From Pseudomonadales bacterium (lineage in GTDB: Bacteria > Pseudomonadota > Gammaproteobacteria > Pseudomonadales > Azotimanducaceae): a stretch of 64,000 bases of DNA. Below, in pieces: positions 45,599-56,900 of this stretch; position 1 is the first letter of the stretch, and each line of letters opens with the position of its first letter. The stretch covers positions 186,001-250,000 of the forward strand of contig JAWKZN010000002.1 in NCBI GenBank assembly GCA_041395945.1, in the 5' to 3' direction. The notes below the pieces were generated by a model, which did not search any database, was not told the origin of the DNA, and saw only the letters and a list, made by a program, of their open reading frames with translations. A program made the position numbers and the translations under genes.

Positions 45599-47659
45599 TC
45601 AGAGCTCCATGGCCAGGGTCATGATCAGATTACGCCCCGGCATGTTCGTCCCCGAGCCGTGGATCCGATAGTCCCGATCCGTCAGATTCTCGATACCGAG
45701 GGTAATGGCGAGCTGGGAACTGAATCTGAAACCACCACGCAGGTGCACGACCGCATATCCCGGGGTACCCCCTGGCGGAATCCGGCTGGTGTCCTGCGCA
45801 TCCCGCGTGGACAGATCTCTCTGGCCCTCTGCCGCCACCAGTTGCCCCTCCAGCCATAAGCGACCGGGATCCGGACTCCAGCGCAGGCCAATGGCACCGC
45901 TCGGTGGCATCAGCCGATCGATGGGCTCACTCGCAGGCACCGGGTTTGAGGTCGGATAGGTCTCCAGACAGCCATCCATCCAGGTCGCATGACCAAAAAG
46001 AGAAGTCCCTGCATCGAGCGCCACCTGCCAGGACAGTTCCATACCTTTCACAACACCATCACCCACATTCGCCTTGCTGACCACGAACTCGCCATCGAAC
46101 ACCTCACCCGTGGGCACTCGCGTAATGAGATCGTCGATATCCGTGTGGAAATACGCAAACTGCAGATCAACCCGTTCTGTATGGATCTTGAGCCCTGTTT
46201 CCAGCGACAGAAATCGCTCCTCTTCCAGCCCGGGTACCGGCACTTCTATCTCGTTGGTCCGGGCACTGTCGAATCTCGTGAGATCGGAGAGGTTGGGAGC
46301 ACGATAGCCCTGGGCGATATTCGCAAACACGGACATCCGGTCGGGAGACAGCGCCCAGCTGATCCCCCCGCTGGCGACCGTGGCGGACCAGTCTTCCTCG
46401 ATTCGGAAGGATTCGCTGGAGAGCGGGTCCAACACCCGTCTGACCCTGGTGTCGACTTCGGTATGTCGCACACCGAGCAGTAACTCACCCCGTTCGAGCC
46501 AGCTGAACCGATTCTGCAGATAGACATCCAGATTCTGATATCGCGCATCGTCGCCGACCGGGCCCTGTACCGGATTCGTGGTGGAGGAGGAATCCACCGA
46601 ATCCAGATAATAGTCCACACCATAGGTCAGCAGACCGAAGGGTGTCTCTGATTGCAGGGCTGCGAGCAGGCCCAGAGTGTCAACCTCGAAGTCGTGTTTT
46701 TCGCGGGTGCCGCTGGAGCGGATCCGATCGGTCAGTTCCTTGACCCGCGATCCGGCTGCTGTCAGAGACACGCTCTGCACCACACCCGGGAGACCAGGAC
46801 TGCTCAGGCGGAGATAGCCGAAGTTCCGCTCCTGATCGAGTTCACGCCGGAGATCGCTTCCCACTGTTGTCCCGTGCCAGGACACCGCCTCCCGGGTGCT
46901 GTGGGTGCGGGGCACATTGTTCTGCCGCACCTGCTGCAGCAACCCGTCGAGCGTCCACCCGGCACCCAGCCGATGGGAAACCTTGAGATCCATTCCATGT
47001 TCGTCGAAGCCAACACCGCCCTGCTTGCCGACATGACGTCCGCCATCCAGATCATCCGACGTCCTGCCGGTGACTGCCGCAACGAGCGCCGTCTGCGCTC
47101 CCGGTTGCCACGCCGCCTGTACCCGACCCGACGCCGACTGCTCGGCGGAAGCCACTCGTGCCAGCACGCGGGAGTCGGCGTCGAAGGGATCGATGGTGAG
47201 CGCGTTGACCGTGCCGCCGATGGCATCGCTGCCATATAGGGTGGAGGCAGGTCCCTGCACCACCTCCAGCCGATCGATTCCGAACAGATCTACGGTCGCC
47301 CAGTATTGATTGGGCCCATCCCTGAACACCGCGTTGTTCAACCGTACGCCATCGATCAGCATCAACGTGCGGAAGCCTGTGAAACCCCGCAGATGGGGCG
47401 AGCCCTGGCCGAAAGCGGTCTCCTGCACCATGATTCCCGGCACGTCGCGAAGCGCCTGCGGCAGCGTCCGAAACTGTCGCTGGTGAATCTGCTGCTGGTC
47501 GATCACATATACGCTGAAGGGCAGCCGCAGCGCGGCGATCGGTTCCCGCACCGCCGTGACCACGATTTCGTCGATCTGCGTGTCATCGCCCCAGGCAGCC
47601 GTCACCACCCAACCGAGCAACAGCGCAAGCAGCCGACTGCGGCACGACAGTTTGAGCAT
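45599..47659 (-). CDS. TonB-dependent outer-membrane receptor (heme/siderophore type)
   Basis: 686 residues from ATG 47659; an in-frame start at 47695 is less likely. A signal peptide (LLALLLGWVVTAAWG) is followed by the TonB box DEIVVTAVR. The plug domain (about 35-155) has ALRDVPGIMVQETAFGQGSP, LMLIDGVRLNNAVFRDGPNQ and RLEVVQGPASTLYGSDAIGG. The 22-strand barrel ends with NLTDRDYRIHGSGTNMPGRN. The block YRAPNLSDLTRFDS resembles the FRAP/PNL region of heme and hemoglobin receptors, though the ligand is not proven. No STN domain or FecR/sigma partner is present, unlike the receptor at 1-1806. It lies downstream of the giant PKD gene but after a terminator, so it has its own promoter. Confidence 0.88.
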   Translation of the reverse strand: MLKLSCRSRLLALLLGWVVTAAWGDDTQIDEIVVTAVREPIAALRLPFSVYVIDQQQIHQRQFRTLPQALRDVPGIMVQETAFGQGSPHLRGFTGFRTLMLIDGVRLNNAVFRDGPNQYWATVDLFGIDRLEVVQGPASTLYGSDAIGGTVNALTIDPFDADSRVLARVASAEQSASGRVQAAWQPGAQTALVAAVTGRTSDDLDGGRHVGKQGGVGFDEHGMDLKVSHRLGAGWTLDGLLQQVRQNNVPRTHSTREAVSWHGTTVGSDLRRELDQERNFGYLRLSSPGLPGVVQSVSLTAAGSRVKELTDRIRSSGTREKHDFEVDTLGLLAALQSETPFGLLTYGVDYYLDSVDSSSTTNPVQGPVGDDARYQNLDVYLQNRFSWLERGELLLGVRHTEVDTRVRRVLDPLSSESFRIEEDWSATVASGGISWALSPDRMSVFANIAQGYRAPNLSDLTRFDSARTNEIEVPVPGLEEERFLSLETGLKIHTERVDLQFAYFHTDIDDLITRVPTGEVFDGEFVVSKANVGDGVVKGMELSWQVALDAGTSLFGHATWMDGCLETYPTSNPVPASEPIDRLMPPSGAIGLRWSPDPGRLWLEGQLVAAEGQRDLSTRDAQDTSRIPPGGTPGYAVVHLRGGFRFSSQLAITLGIENLTDRDYRIHGSGTNMPGRNLIMTLAMEL

Positions 47660-47965
47660 TCGAACATCCAGCAAGATGTGTGTTCCCTCCGGCACTGGGA
47701 CACGGCAGCGCTTTTTGCCACTTCCGCTTCAACCAGCTCAGCCAGTTTCGTGCCATTGTTCGATATTTTCGGGATGCAATTAACCCCTGCTGTATCAACG
47801 GGTTGTAAGGCGCAATCCCCATCCGGGTGCGAGCCGGACGCGAACCTGTCGAAGAAGCGTACTTGGATTGGGGAACCCGTGGACAACCCGCGGCCTGAGG
47901 CCGGCGCAAAAAAGAGCCCGCCTGGGCGGGCTCCCGTTCTTTCGGCAGCAGTCTGAGCAGCGGCG
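47660..47965. other. 306-bp intergenic region upstream of the TonB receptor
   Basis: Contains the terminator of the giant PKD gene (next entry) and, nearer the receptor, about 240 bases of minus-strand leader. I looked for a cobalamin riboswitch and for Fur-box-like sequence and did not find a convincing match. No gene is seen. Confidence 0.5.
47908..47933 (-). terminator. rho-independent terminator after the giant PKD gene
   Basis: On the minus strand GAGCCCGCC, a two-base loop, GGCGGGCTC, then six T. The 9-bp GC-rich stem begins about 32 bases after the stop codon at 47966. Confidence 0.9.
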
Positions 47966-50900
47966 CTAGCGGGCCCTTGCCGAAGGTGTCGCAGACGCCT
48001 CGTTGGACGGCGTCGTGGATTCGACCCCATCCACCACCGCTGTGACCACGTAGTACAGGCGAACACCGTTCGTCAGGCCTTCATCCAGATAGGTGGAGTA
48101 GGTCGACGTCGTGTTTGCGATCATCGTGTACGGACCACCCGAGCTAGCCGAACGGTAGACGTTGTAGCTGTCCGCGCCCGTGTGAGTCCATACCAGTTGA
48201 ATCTTGCCGTTCTTCGGTCGGGCGGAGAGATCGGTCGGTGCCGGTGGCGGTTCGACTTCGTCCTGTTCCACCGTCACCAGCAGCGTATCGCTGCCGATAC
48301 CGCCGTCATCGTCGGTGACCGTCACTGTCACCGTGTAGTCACCGGCCGCCGCATAGACATGACCGCCCGCCACGGTGCCGCTGCCGGCACCCTGGGTCAG
48401 TGCGCCCGGCTCCACCGTGCCGTCACCCCAGTCGATGCTGGCCGTGTGAGTATCTTCCACACCCGCATCCGTGAAGGTCGCCGGATCCAGGTTCACCGTG
48501 CCGCCGAAGGCCACCCCGGGCTGGTCTGCGCCCGCATTGACCACCGGTGCTGCGTTGTTCACCACCACCGTCGCGGTATCCGAGTTCGAACCGCCCTGGC
48601 TGTCCGCCACCGTCACCGTCACCGTATAGGTGCCGTTGTCGGCATAGACATGGCCCAGCGTGAACGCCATACCGGCCAGCGTCAGCGGCTGCACGCCGCT
48701 GCCGTCGCCGTAGTCCACCGTCGCCGTCCAGGTATCCGCATCCGGATCCGTGAAGCTGCCGGCACCATTGAAGGTGTCGCCCTCAACGATCGTGGCACCC
48801 GCACCCGCATCCGGAACCGGCGCCGTGTTCGGCTGTGCCAGCACTGTCACCAGCAGCGTATCGCTGCCGACGCCGCCATCATCGTCGGTGACCGTCACCG
48901 TCACCGTGTAATCACCGGCCGCCGCATAGACATGACCGCCCGCCACGGTGCCGCTGCCGGCGCCCTGGGTCAGTGCGCCCGGCTCCACCGTGCCGTCACC
49001 CCAGTCGATGCTGGCCGTGTGAGTATCTTCCACACCCGCATCCGTGAAGGTCGCCGGATCCAGGTTCACCGTGCCGCCAGAGGGTACGGCCGGTCGATCC
49101 AGACCTGCGTCGACCACCGGCGGCGTATTGCCCACCGTCACGATCAGTGTGTCGGAGCCGACACCGCCGTCGTCGTCCGTGACCGTGAGGGTCACCGTGT
49201 AGACGCCGTCTTCGGTGTACGGGTGAGTCGGGGTCAGAGAACCCGATGCGGCCGCACCGTCACCGAAATCCCACTCGATGGTGTGCGTATCCGCGGTACC
49301 CGGATCGGTGAAGGTGCCGCCGAAGGTCACACCGCCACCTTCCGAAATCGAGGTATCGAGACCGGCATCGACAAGCGGAGCCACGTTGTTGACTGTCACC
49401 GTTGCCACATCGAAGGCATCCAGCAGCGAATCGGTGACCCGCAGCCCGATCGGATAATCGCCATCGTCCACCCCGAGGAAGCTCGGGCTCGCGCCGAGCG
49501 CATCGTCGTATTCGCCATCCGTATCGTAGTCCCACAGGAAGGTCAGCGGATCCCCGTTGGGGTCGCTGGATCCGGCGGAGGTCAGCACAATGGAGCTGCC
49601 TTCATCGATCACATAGGGCCCATTGGCGTTCGCGACGGGTGGCAGGTTGGCGACTACGGTTACCGAGGTGAAGTCGACGTCGGTCAACCGTTCCTCGGGA
49701 TCCTGCAGGCCGTTGCCGTTCACATCGTTGAGCACAGCGTTGTCGTACACCCGCAGGCTGATGGTATGCAGCCCCTCCGCGAATATGGGGGTCGGGTTCG
49801 GACCCGTGGCCCCGGTGTAGTCGAACGGGAATCCGTCGAGATCCCACTCATACAGCGTGATAAAGTCCGTCGGATCAATATCGAAGGAAGCGGTCCCATC
49901 GAGCGGACAGGGAATGCCGGCGGTGCAGGTGTACGGCCCGGCGGCTTCTGCATGCGGCGGATGGGGTGGAATCGCGATGATGATTTCCACCGTGTCGGTA
50001 TCCGTCAGCGCCGGTATGTTGTTGTCCGTGACCCGCAGTCGCGCAACGACTGCCTGGGGCAGGCTGGCCTCGGGATAGTCGGCGGTCGTGTAGGTATAGG
50101 TGGCCGTCGGCTCGTTGCTCGAATAATCGAACACCCCATCGCCGTCGAAGTCCCACTCGTAGAGCACCAGGGAGCGGAACGGATCCAGGTGGAAGGAACC
50201 CGAGCCGTCGAACTCGAGCGGAATGTCCACGCCCCAGACCCGATCGCGCCCGGCGTCCGCCACCGGCGGCTGCTGGAACAGCGAACGGCTCAGCATGATC
50301 ACGCCCCAGGCGCTGCGCAGCTGGCCGGTGATGAGACTGGTACCCGGGAAGCTGCCGTCCGCCGACTGATCATCGACCAGAGTGCGGGCGAGACCAAGGA
50401 CCGGATCCCGGAACCAGTCGAAACCGTTGTAGCCAAAATTCTCCACCGCCTCAGGCTCCGCCAGGCGCATGGCTTTGGTCAGCGCATACATCGCATAGTA
50501 AGGCCGGTTGCCGGGAGTGATGATGTACTGGGTGGTCCAGTTCTGCGCGACCCACCGTTCTGAGGCAATCCAGCGATGGTCGTTCTTAGTCTGGTCGCCG
50601 AGCACCATCTGTACCAGGCCGGAAGGGGTTCCGGCCTGGGTAGCTCCACCACTGGTGTAACCCCAGCCCGGATTGCCGTAGTTGGTGTTCAGCAGAACCT
50701 GATTCTGTTCTTTCACCCAGGCAGGGATTGGAATGCCGAAAGTATCTTCAGCCGCCTTCATGCCGATCGCGCCCCACTGCGCGGCCGAGTTATCCGAATC
50801 CGCATTCCACGCGTAACGCCAGCCACCCGTGGATGAACCGCTTTCCGACTGTCCCCAGGCGAACTGATCCGCCATGTCGGTCAGGATGTCGAAGTAGCTG

Positions 50901-53900
50901 CGGCGCAGGATGCCCGCAGCTCCTGTAACGGTTCGGGCGAGCGGATTGCCCGCGCTCGCGATGGCATCCATCACCTGACCGCCCTGGTAGATGGGCTGAC
51001 CGCCGGATCCATTCAGCCCGGTCTGGATGCCGATGCCGTTGCCGTTGGTGTCGGGTTCGCCGTGCACCTGGGTGCCGATGGCAACTGTACCCAGATCCCG
51101 GAACAGCTGACGCAGCCCGCGCGCCACCGTTTCCGCATAGGGATCATCCCGATGGCTGACGCTTTCCAGGTGACCGTTCACCTGGAACGACTGAATTGCC
51201 GATGCAGTGGCGCTGGCCCTGGCGTTGCTGGTCCAGTAGCCGGTGTCGAAACCTTCGGCTGTCGACCGCGTCTGAGTCTGGTGCAGATACCACAGGCCTT
51301 CGTCGATGGCGATGTTGATCTCGGTTGTCAGATTCAGCGGCCGCACGATGACCGGATAGGTGGCCGATCCGGTGTTGCCGACGCTGTCCGTGACCGTCAG
51401 CGTGGCGGTGAACGGCGTGCCGATGGGTGCTGCCGGATAGGTATGAACCACCGACAGGTCGTAGGGATTGGTGACTGGAAGTACCGCGGATGCTGTTCCA
51501 TCTCCGAAGTCCCACTGATAGGTCACCGGGTCGGCATCACGCACGATGCCCTTCACCCGGATGGCCTTGCCGCTGTAGGTCTCGTGCGGCACCAGCGGAT
51601 CGAAGGCGACCCAGGGCACGGTGATCACGTCTGGTGCCACATTCTGCTCCACGGCGACCTGAGTCTGGGTGGTCGACGTCTGACCGGCACCATCCTCGAC
51701 AGTCAGCGTCGCCACGTAGGGACCAAGACTCTCCACCGAGAAGTTGTCGAAACTCGCATCCCCTGAATTGACGACCGCGTGCAGTTTCAGCGGATTCGTG
51801 GTCGAGTTGAGCGAGGTATAGCCGGTCAGCTGGGTCCAGTTGGTCTCGCCCGTCTGCCGGATAAAATAGTTCGCCCCGGCCGACAGCAGATCGATGCGCA
51901 AATCGTACTGCACACCGCGGATATAGGTGCCCACTGCGCCGCGGTTAAAGCCATTTTCGTAGATGTACAGCGTACCGTTATAGAAATAGAAGGCGTGCGG
52001 CATCACCGTGTAGCTGTAGTTGGTGCTGGTGTCCTTCACGCCCCACATCAGGAATCCGTTACCCACTGTGCCCTGCAGCACCTGACCGTAAACGGATTGC
52101 CGACCACGATCGAAATTCTGGACGCTGGTCACATAGCGGTTGCCCCAGCCGCTGATTCCGGTCAGGTTGACTGTGCCACCGCTCTGAATCGCACCGGCGC
52201 TGAGCCAGACCGAGCTGTCCAGTGCCGGACCGTCGAAATCGTCCTCGAGTATTACTCCGGCAGGTTCCGCGGATGAAGGATAAACATGGAACGGCGTCGC
52301 ACCCACTGCGTCGATATCGTTGGTGAAATTGCCATCGCCGTCGCTGTCTACATCCGCATCGAAATCCCAGCGGTATTCGGTGATACCGAAATCATCACTG
52401 GACGGGGTGGCATCGAAATACACCGGCGGACCATTGGCACCCCCGGTGGTCGGTGCACGCACCGCGGCTACCGGTGCATCACCGACGATGACATTCACCG
52501 TGGTGGTATCTGTCCCGGTTTTGAGCGTGTTGTCCGTGACCGTCAGCTCGACGTCATAGGTGCCGACCGTCTTGTAGAAATGCCGGGCAGCTGCACCCCT
52601 GTCGGTGTACTCCAGATTCGCCGTCTGCGAGCCCGCTGCGTCCGGTCCGCCGGTCATCTCGCCGAAGCCCCAGTGGTACTGCTGTATTGCATTGTCGTCC
52701 GTCGAGCCGGTGCCGTTGAAAGCAACGAAGCTGCCGACTTCGGCCGTGTAAGGGCCTGCCGCTTGCGCTACCGGCGCATCGCCGTCCTCAATGGTGATGG
52801 TGGTGGTGTCGAAGGATTCCTGCAGTGCATTGTCACGGACCCGCAGGGTGACGGATTCAACCGTCGGCTCGCTGTATTCCCGTGTCACGACGGCACCCGA
52901 GAGATACGGCACCACACTGGTATTGTCGAAGCTCGAGGTGCCACTGTAGACGCTCGCGCCGGGCTGCAGAGGTGATTCGGTCGAATTCAGTGATGTGAAG
53001 GCAGTGAGTTGCGTCCAGCTGCCGGCTCCGGCCTGGCGGAGGTAGTAGTCGGCGCCCTGGTCTCGCAGCACGATGCGCACATCGTACAGCGTGTTGGCCG
53101 CGAAGCTGCCCTGATAGCCTCGATTGCTGCCGTTTTCATAGATGTAGACACTGGCGCCGGCGAAGTAGATGGCGTGTACCAGACTGGTGTAATTGAAATC
53201 GGCTACGCCCACCGGGAAAACGCCGACCATCGTGTTGGCACTGGAGATGACCTGGGTCCTGAACTCGGTGCCCGCCGCCCGCTCGACCGGCGCACCGGCA
53301 TGCCGGAATCCCTGCAGGGCCCAGTTGCTGCTGCCCGCAATGGTCATCCGCCCGGCGGCTTCGGTGGTATTGCTGCCGACGGTCCACAATCCCGTATCGA
53401 CAACACCGTCTTCGAAATCGTCGACGGCGGTCGAGGGGAATTCCCAGCGGTAGTCGAATATGCCGGCATCGTCGGTGGAACCGCTGGCATCCAGCGTGGC
53501 TGTCCAGACGCCGTAGCTCGCAGCGGCTTCCCCGAACACATAGGGACCCCCGGCATCGGCGTTCGGGCCGGCACCGAGTACCACCTCCACAGTGGTGGAG
53601 GTCGAGACAGCCTGACCGGCGTTGTCGGTGATGGTCAGCGTCACCTCGTAGGACCCCGTGGCGCCGTAGTCGTGACTCACCTCGGCGCCGCTGCCGGTGG
53701 TTCCGTCACCGAAATCCCATTCGTAGCTGAATATCCCGAAGTCATCACTCGATCCGGTTGCATCGAAGTCCACCGTCCAGAGACCACCGGTGGCGAAACT
53801 CTCATCCGCAACTGCCGGTGCCACCAGGTCGGGCACCGGGGGATCGTTGGCCTGCACGTCCACGGTCGTGGTCGCGATGTCCGTCTGACCCGCATTGTCA

Positions 53901-56900
53901 GTCACTGTGAGTGACAGCGTGTAGGTGCCGGTCGCCGTGTAGCGGTGGCGCATGCTGTTACCACCGAGATAGGTGCCCATATCATTGAAGGCGTTGGCAC
54001 GACCCAGGGTCTGGATGAGCACAGGTCGGGAACTGACAATGGTGTGCACGCCAGAACCACTGGCGAAGTCAGTCGGTGCTAAAGCCAGGTACTGATCCCG
54101 CTGCAGGGTGCTCGCGGGCGCACCATCGATACTGATGTCGGTTGCGTTGTTCGGCGCGAATATGACGATACCGTCCATCAGGTTGTGCAGCACGAATTCG
54201 GTGCCAGCACGACCACCGGCAAAGGACACGTCGTCGCCCAGATTGATGATGGCCGTGCCACCCTCGGTATCACCGGCCCAGACTTCCACGTCGGCCGTGC
54301 TCGCCAGCCGGAGGCGCCGGGTGCCAACCGCATTCTGATACCACATATCTCCCGCCGCGATGGTGGCGGTATACAGCGAGGCTCCGGTATCCAGATCGAA
54401 GACCTCGACATCGGCGGCTTCATGAGCGAACGCCGCGATCGCACCGGTGCCGGCGGTGGTGGCGAAGTAGAACAGGCGTCCGGCGCCGTCGCCGTTACTG
54501 GCCGGGACCGTGGTATAACCGCCGACTCCGGTGGTCTGCATGGCCACGTCGCCCGTCGCTACTACCCGGTAGACGGCGTCGCTCAATCCCGAGATCAACT
54601 GGTACTCACCCGCCCGGATGTTGAAGCTCCGCAGCGCAGCACCCGAGGTATTGAAGAAGGTGACTGCTGCGTCCTGGTGCGCATAGAGATAGAAACCGGA
54701 ATTGTTGTCCAGATGGAAGATGAACTCCCTGCCGACCGGGCTGGCATCGAGGGAGGGCATGAACGCACTGTGGTTACTGAGGTCAGTAAAGTAGGCCGCG
54801 ACCGGTTTGCTGGCCCGCACCTTGTAGTACACACCATCACCGGGAGAGACGCCGTTCCAGGTCTGGAAACGGTTCAGCGTGTTGCTCAGCAGTACGCTTC
54901 GGGTCTGCAGATCGATGATCTCGATGAACGTACCATCTTCAGTGGCGACGATGCGTTGCAGACTCGCATCCGTGGTGTCGTAGCCATAGAGATCGGTGCC
55001 GACAGCGAAGTAGGTGCCCCGGTTTCCATCGGGCATGCCCGAGGTGTAGACCGTGCCATCACCGAAATCCACCGTATAGCGTTGTATGCTGGTGTCATCG
55101 CTCGACGCTGAGGCATCGAGGGCGAATTCCCAGTGCGAACCGTAGGCGTCCGCCTCATCGACTACGTAAGGGCCACCCGGATCCGCAACCGGGGCATCAC
55201 CAGCGGCCGCGCTCGTGGTCAGCAGCACCGCGTCACTCTGATCCGCATGGTCGCTGATGGTCAGGGTGACGTCATAGTCTCCCGCCGAGGCGAAGCCATG
55301 AGTAATGGTACCGAGCGTGGCGCCACCCTGTGTCCAGTCACTGTCGAGCGGTGTCACCTTGACGTTGTCGTAGCGCATGCTCTGGTTGTAGGCGAGCAGG
55401 CCAATGCCACCTTCCGGGTGCGCGGCGCTGGTTGCCTCGACCTGTAAGGTCTCGGTGCCACCTTCGGGGGTAACAAAGAGCTGCATGGTGTCGCCCACCA
55501 CACGCAGACGCATGTGATACCAGCGATCCGGATCGAAACCCACGCCTCCTTCTGCCAGTGTCGCCGCAGTGTTCCAGTCGTAGAACCGCCAGAAATCCCA
55601 GCTGTTCAACGAGTAGAGCAGGAAACTGTTCTGAGCACCCGAATTGCCCGCGGTGTTGGGATGGTGGAACGCGATGCCAACATATCCGTCGGTGGTGCCA
55701 GGCAGCACATTGAAGTCGAATTCGAGCTCGAAATCCTGATAAGTGCGATCGACATCCTGCAGCCAGCGCCAGGCACCACCCGACGCGATCACATTGACTT
55801 CACCGTCGACGACGGTCCAGGTGCCACCGCCGTTCACCGTCCAGCCGGCGTAATCGCCATCATCGAAGTTGTCCGCCGTCGGTGACAGAGTCAGCGACGT
55901 ACCGTCATCCCAGTCGAGCAGATAGCTGGCTATCCCCTGCACATCAGCGGATGCCGCCACGTCATACCAGCCGGTCCAGGTGCCCAGCGAAGCAGCTGTC
56001 TCATCGAGGGTCGCCGGTCCCACCAGATCAGCAACAGGCGTATCGGCACCCTGTGCGGTCACCGTGGTGGTGGTGGTGCCCGTCTGACCCACCTGATCAT
56101 AGACCGTGAGGGTGACAGTGTAGGTGCCTGCCGCGGCATAGGTCGGACGGGGATAGACCTCAACCGAGTCGACCTGCAGGCCATCGGCAGCGTCGAAATC
56201 CCACTCGTAACGGACCACCGGACCATCCGCATCGCTTGAAGCTGTGCCATCGAGAGTGCCATGCCAGTGGCCGTTAATGGCGTTCTGCTCACCGAACACA
56301 TAGACCCCGCCGGTGTCCGCGACCGGATTGTTGCCGTAGACGACGACCCGCACACCGAAGCTGTCCATCTGGCCGTCGTCATCGGTAACCGTGAGCACCA
56401 CGGTGAAGTCGCCCTCGTTCAGGAAGGTGTGGTCGACCGTCTCACCGGTGCCGACGTTGCCGTCGCCAAAATCCCAGTCATAGCTTGCGATGCTGCCGTC
56501 GTCATAGGACGCGGTCGCATCGAAACTGACGACGCCGCCTTCATTGACCGAAGCAAGATTTGCTGTGGCACGGGCGAATGGCTGCCCGTTGACGCGGCCG
56601 ACCGGTGCGGCGACACCCATCGAACTGGAAGGCATGGCACTGACCAGCTGCCGCGTTCCAAAGGTGGCATCTCCGTTACCCGGGTAATACCAGATCTGAT
56701 TGAGCGTGTACGTGCTCGCAACGATGTCCGTGTTCCCGTCATTGTCGAAATCGTAGGGTGCATAGGCACCGTATGTTCCGAGATCGAGACTGGGTTGCAA
56801 CACCCCGCCGAGGAAGGTGCCGTCACCGTTGCCCTGGTAGAAATAACCGTCCCCGGTGCTGCCGTTAGCGCCGAAGACATCCAGCAGACCATCGTTGTCG

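Noticed and set aside
47660..47900. Possible cobalamin riboswitch upstream of the TonB receptor
   Set aside because: I could not find the conserved B12-box and core elements; only a loosely similar GC-rich leader is present.
48182..50563. 793-residue plus-strand open frame opposite the PKD protein
   Set aside because: It is antisense to strongly PKD-like coding sequence; its repetitive His/Arg-rich translation follows from the repeats on the other strand, and it has no family motif or ribosome-binding site.
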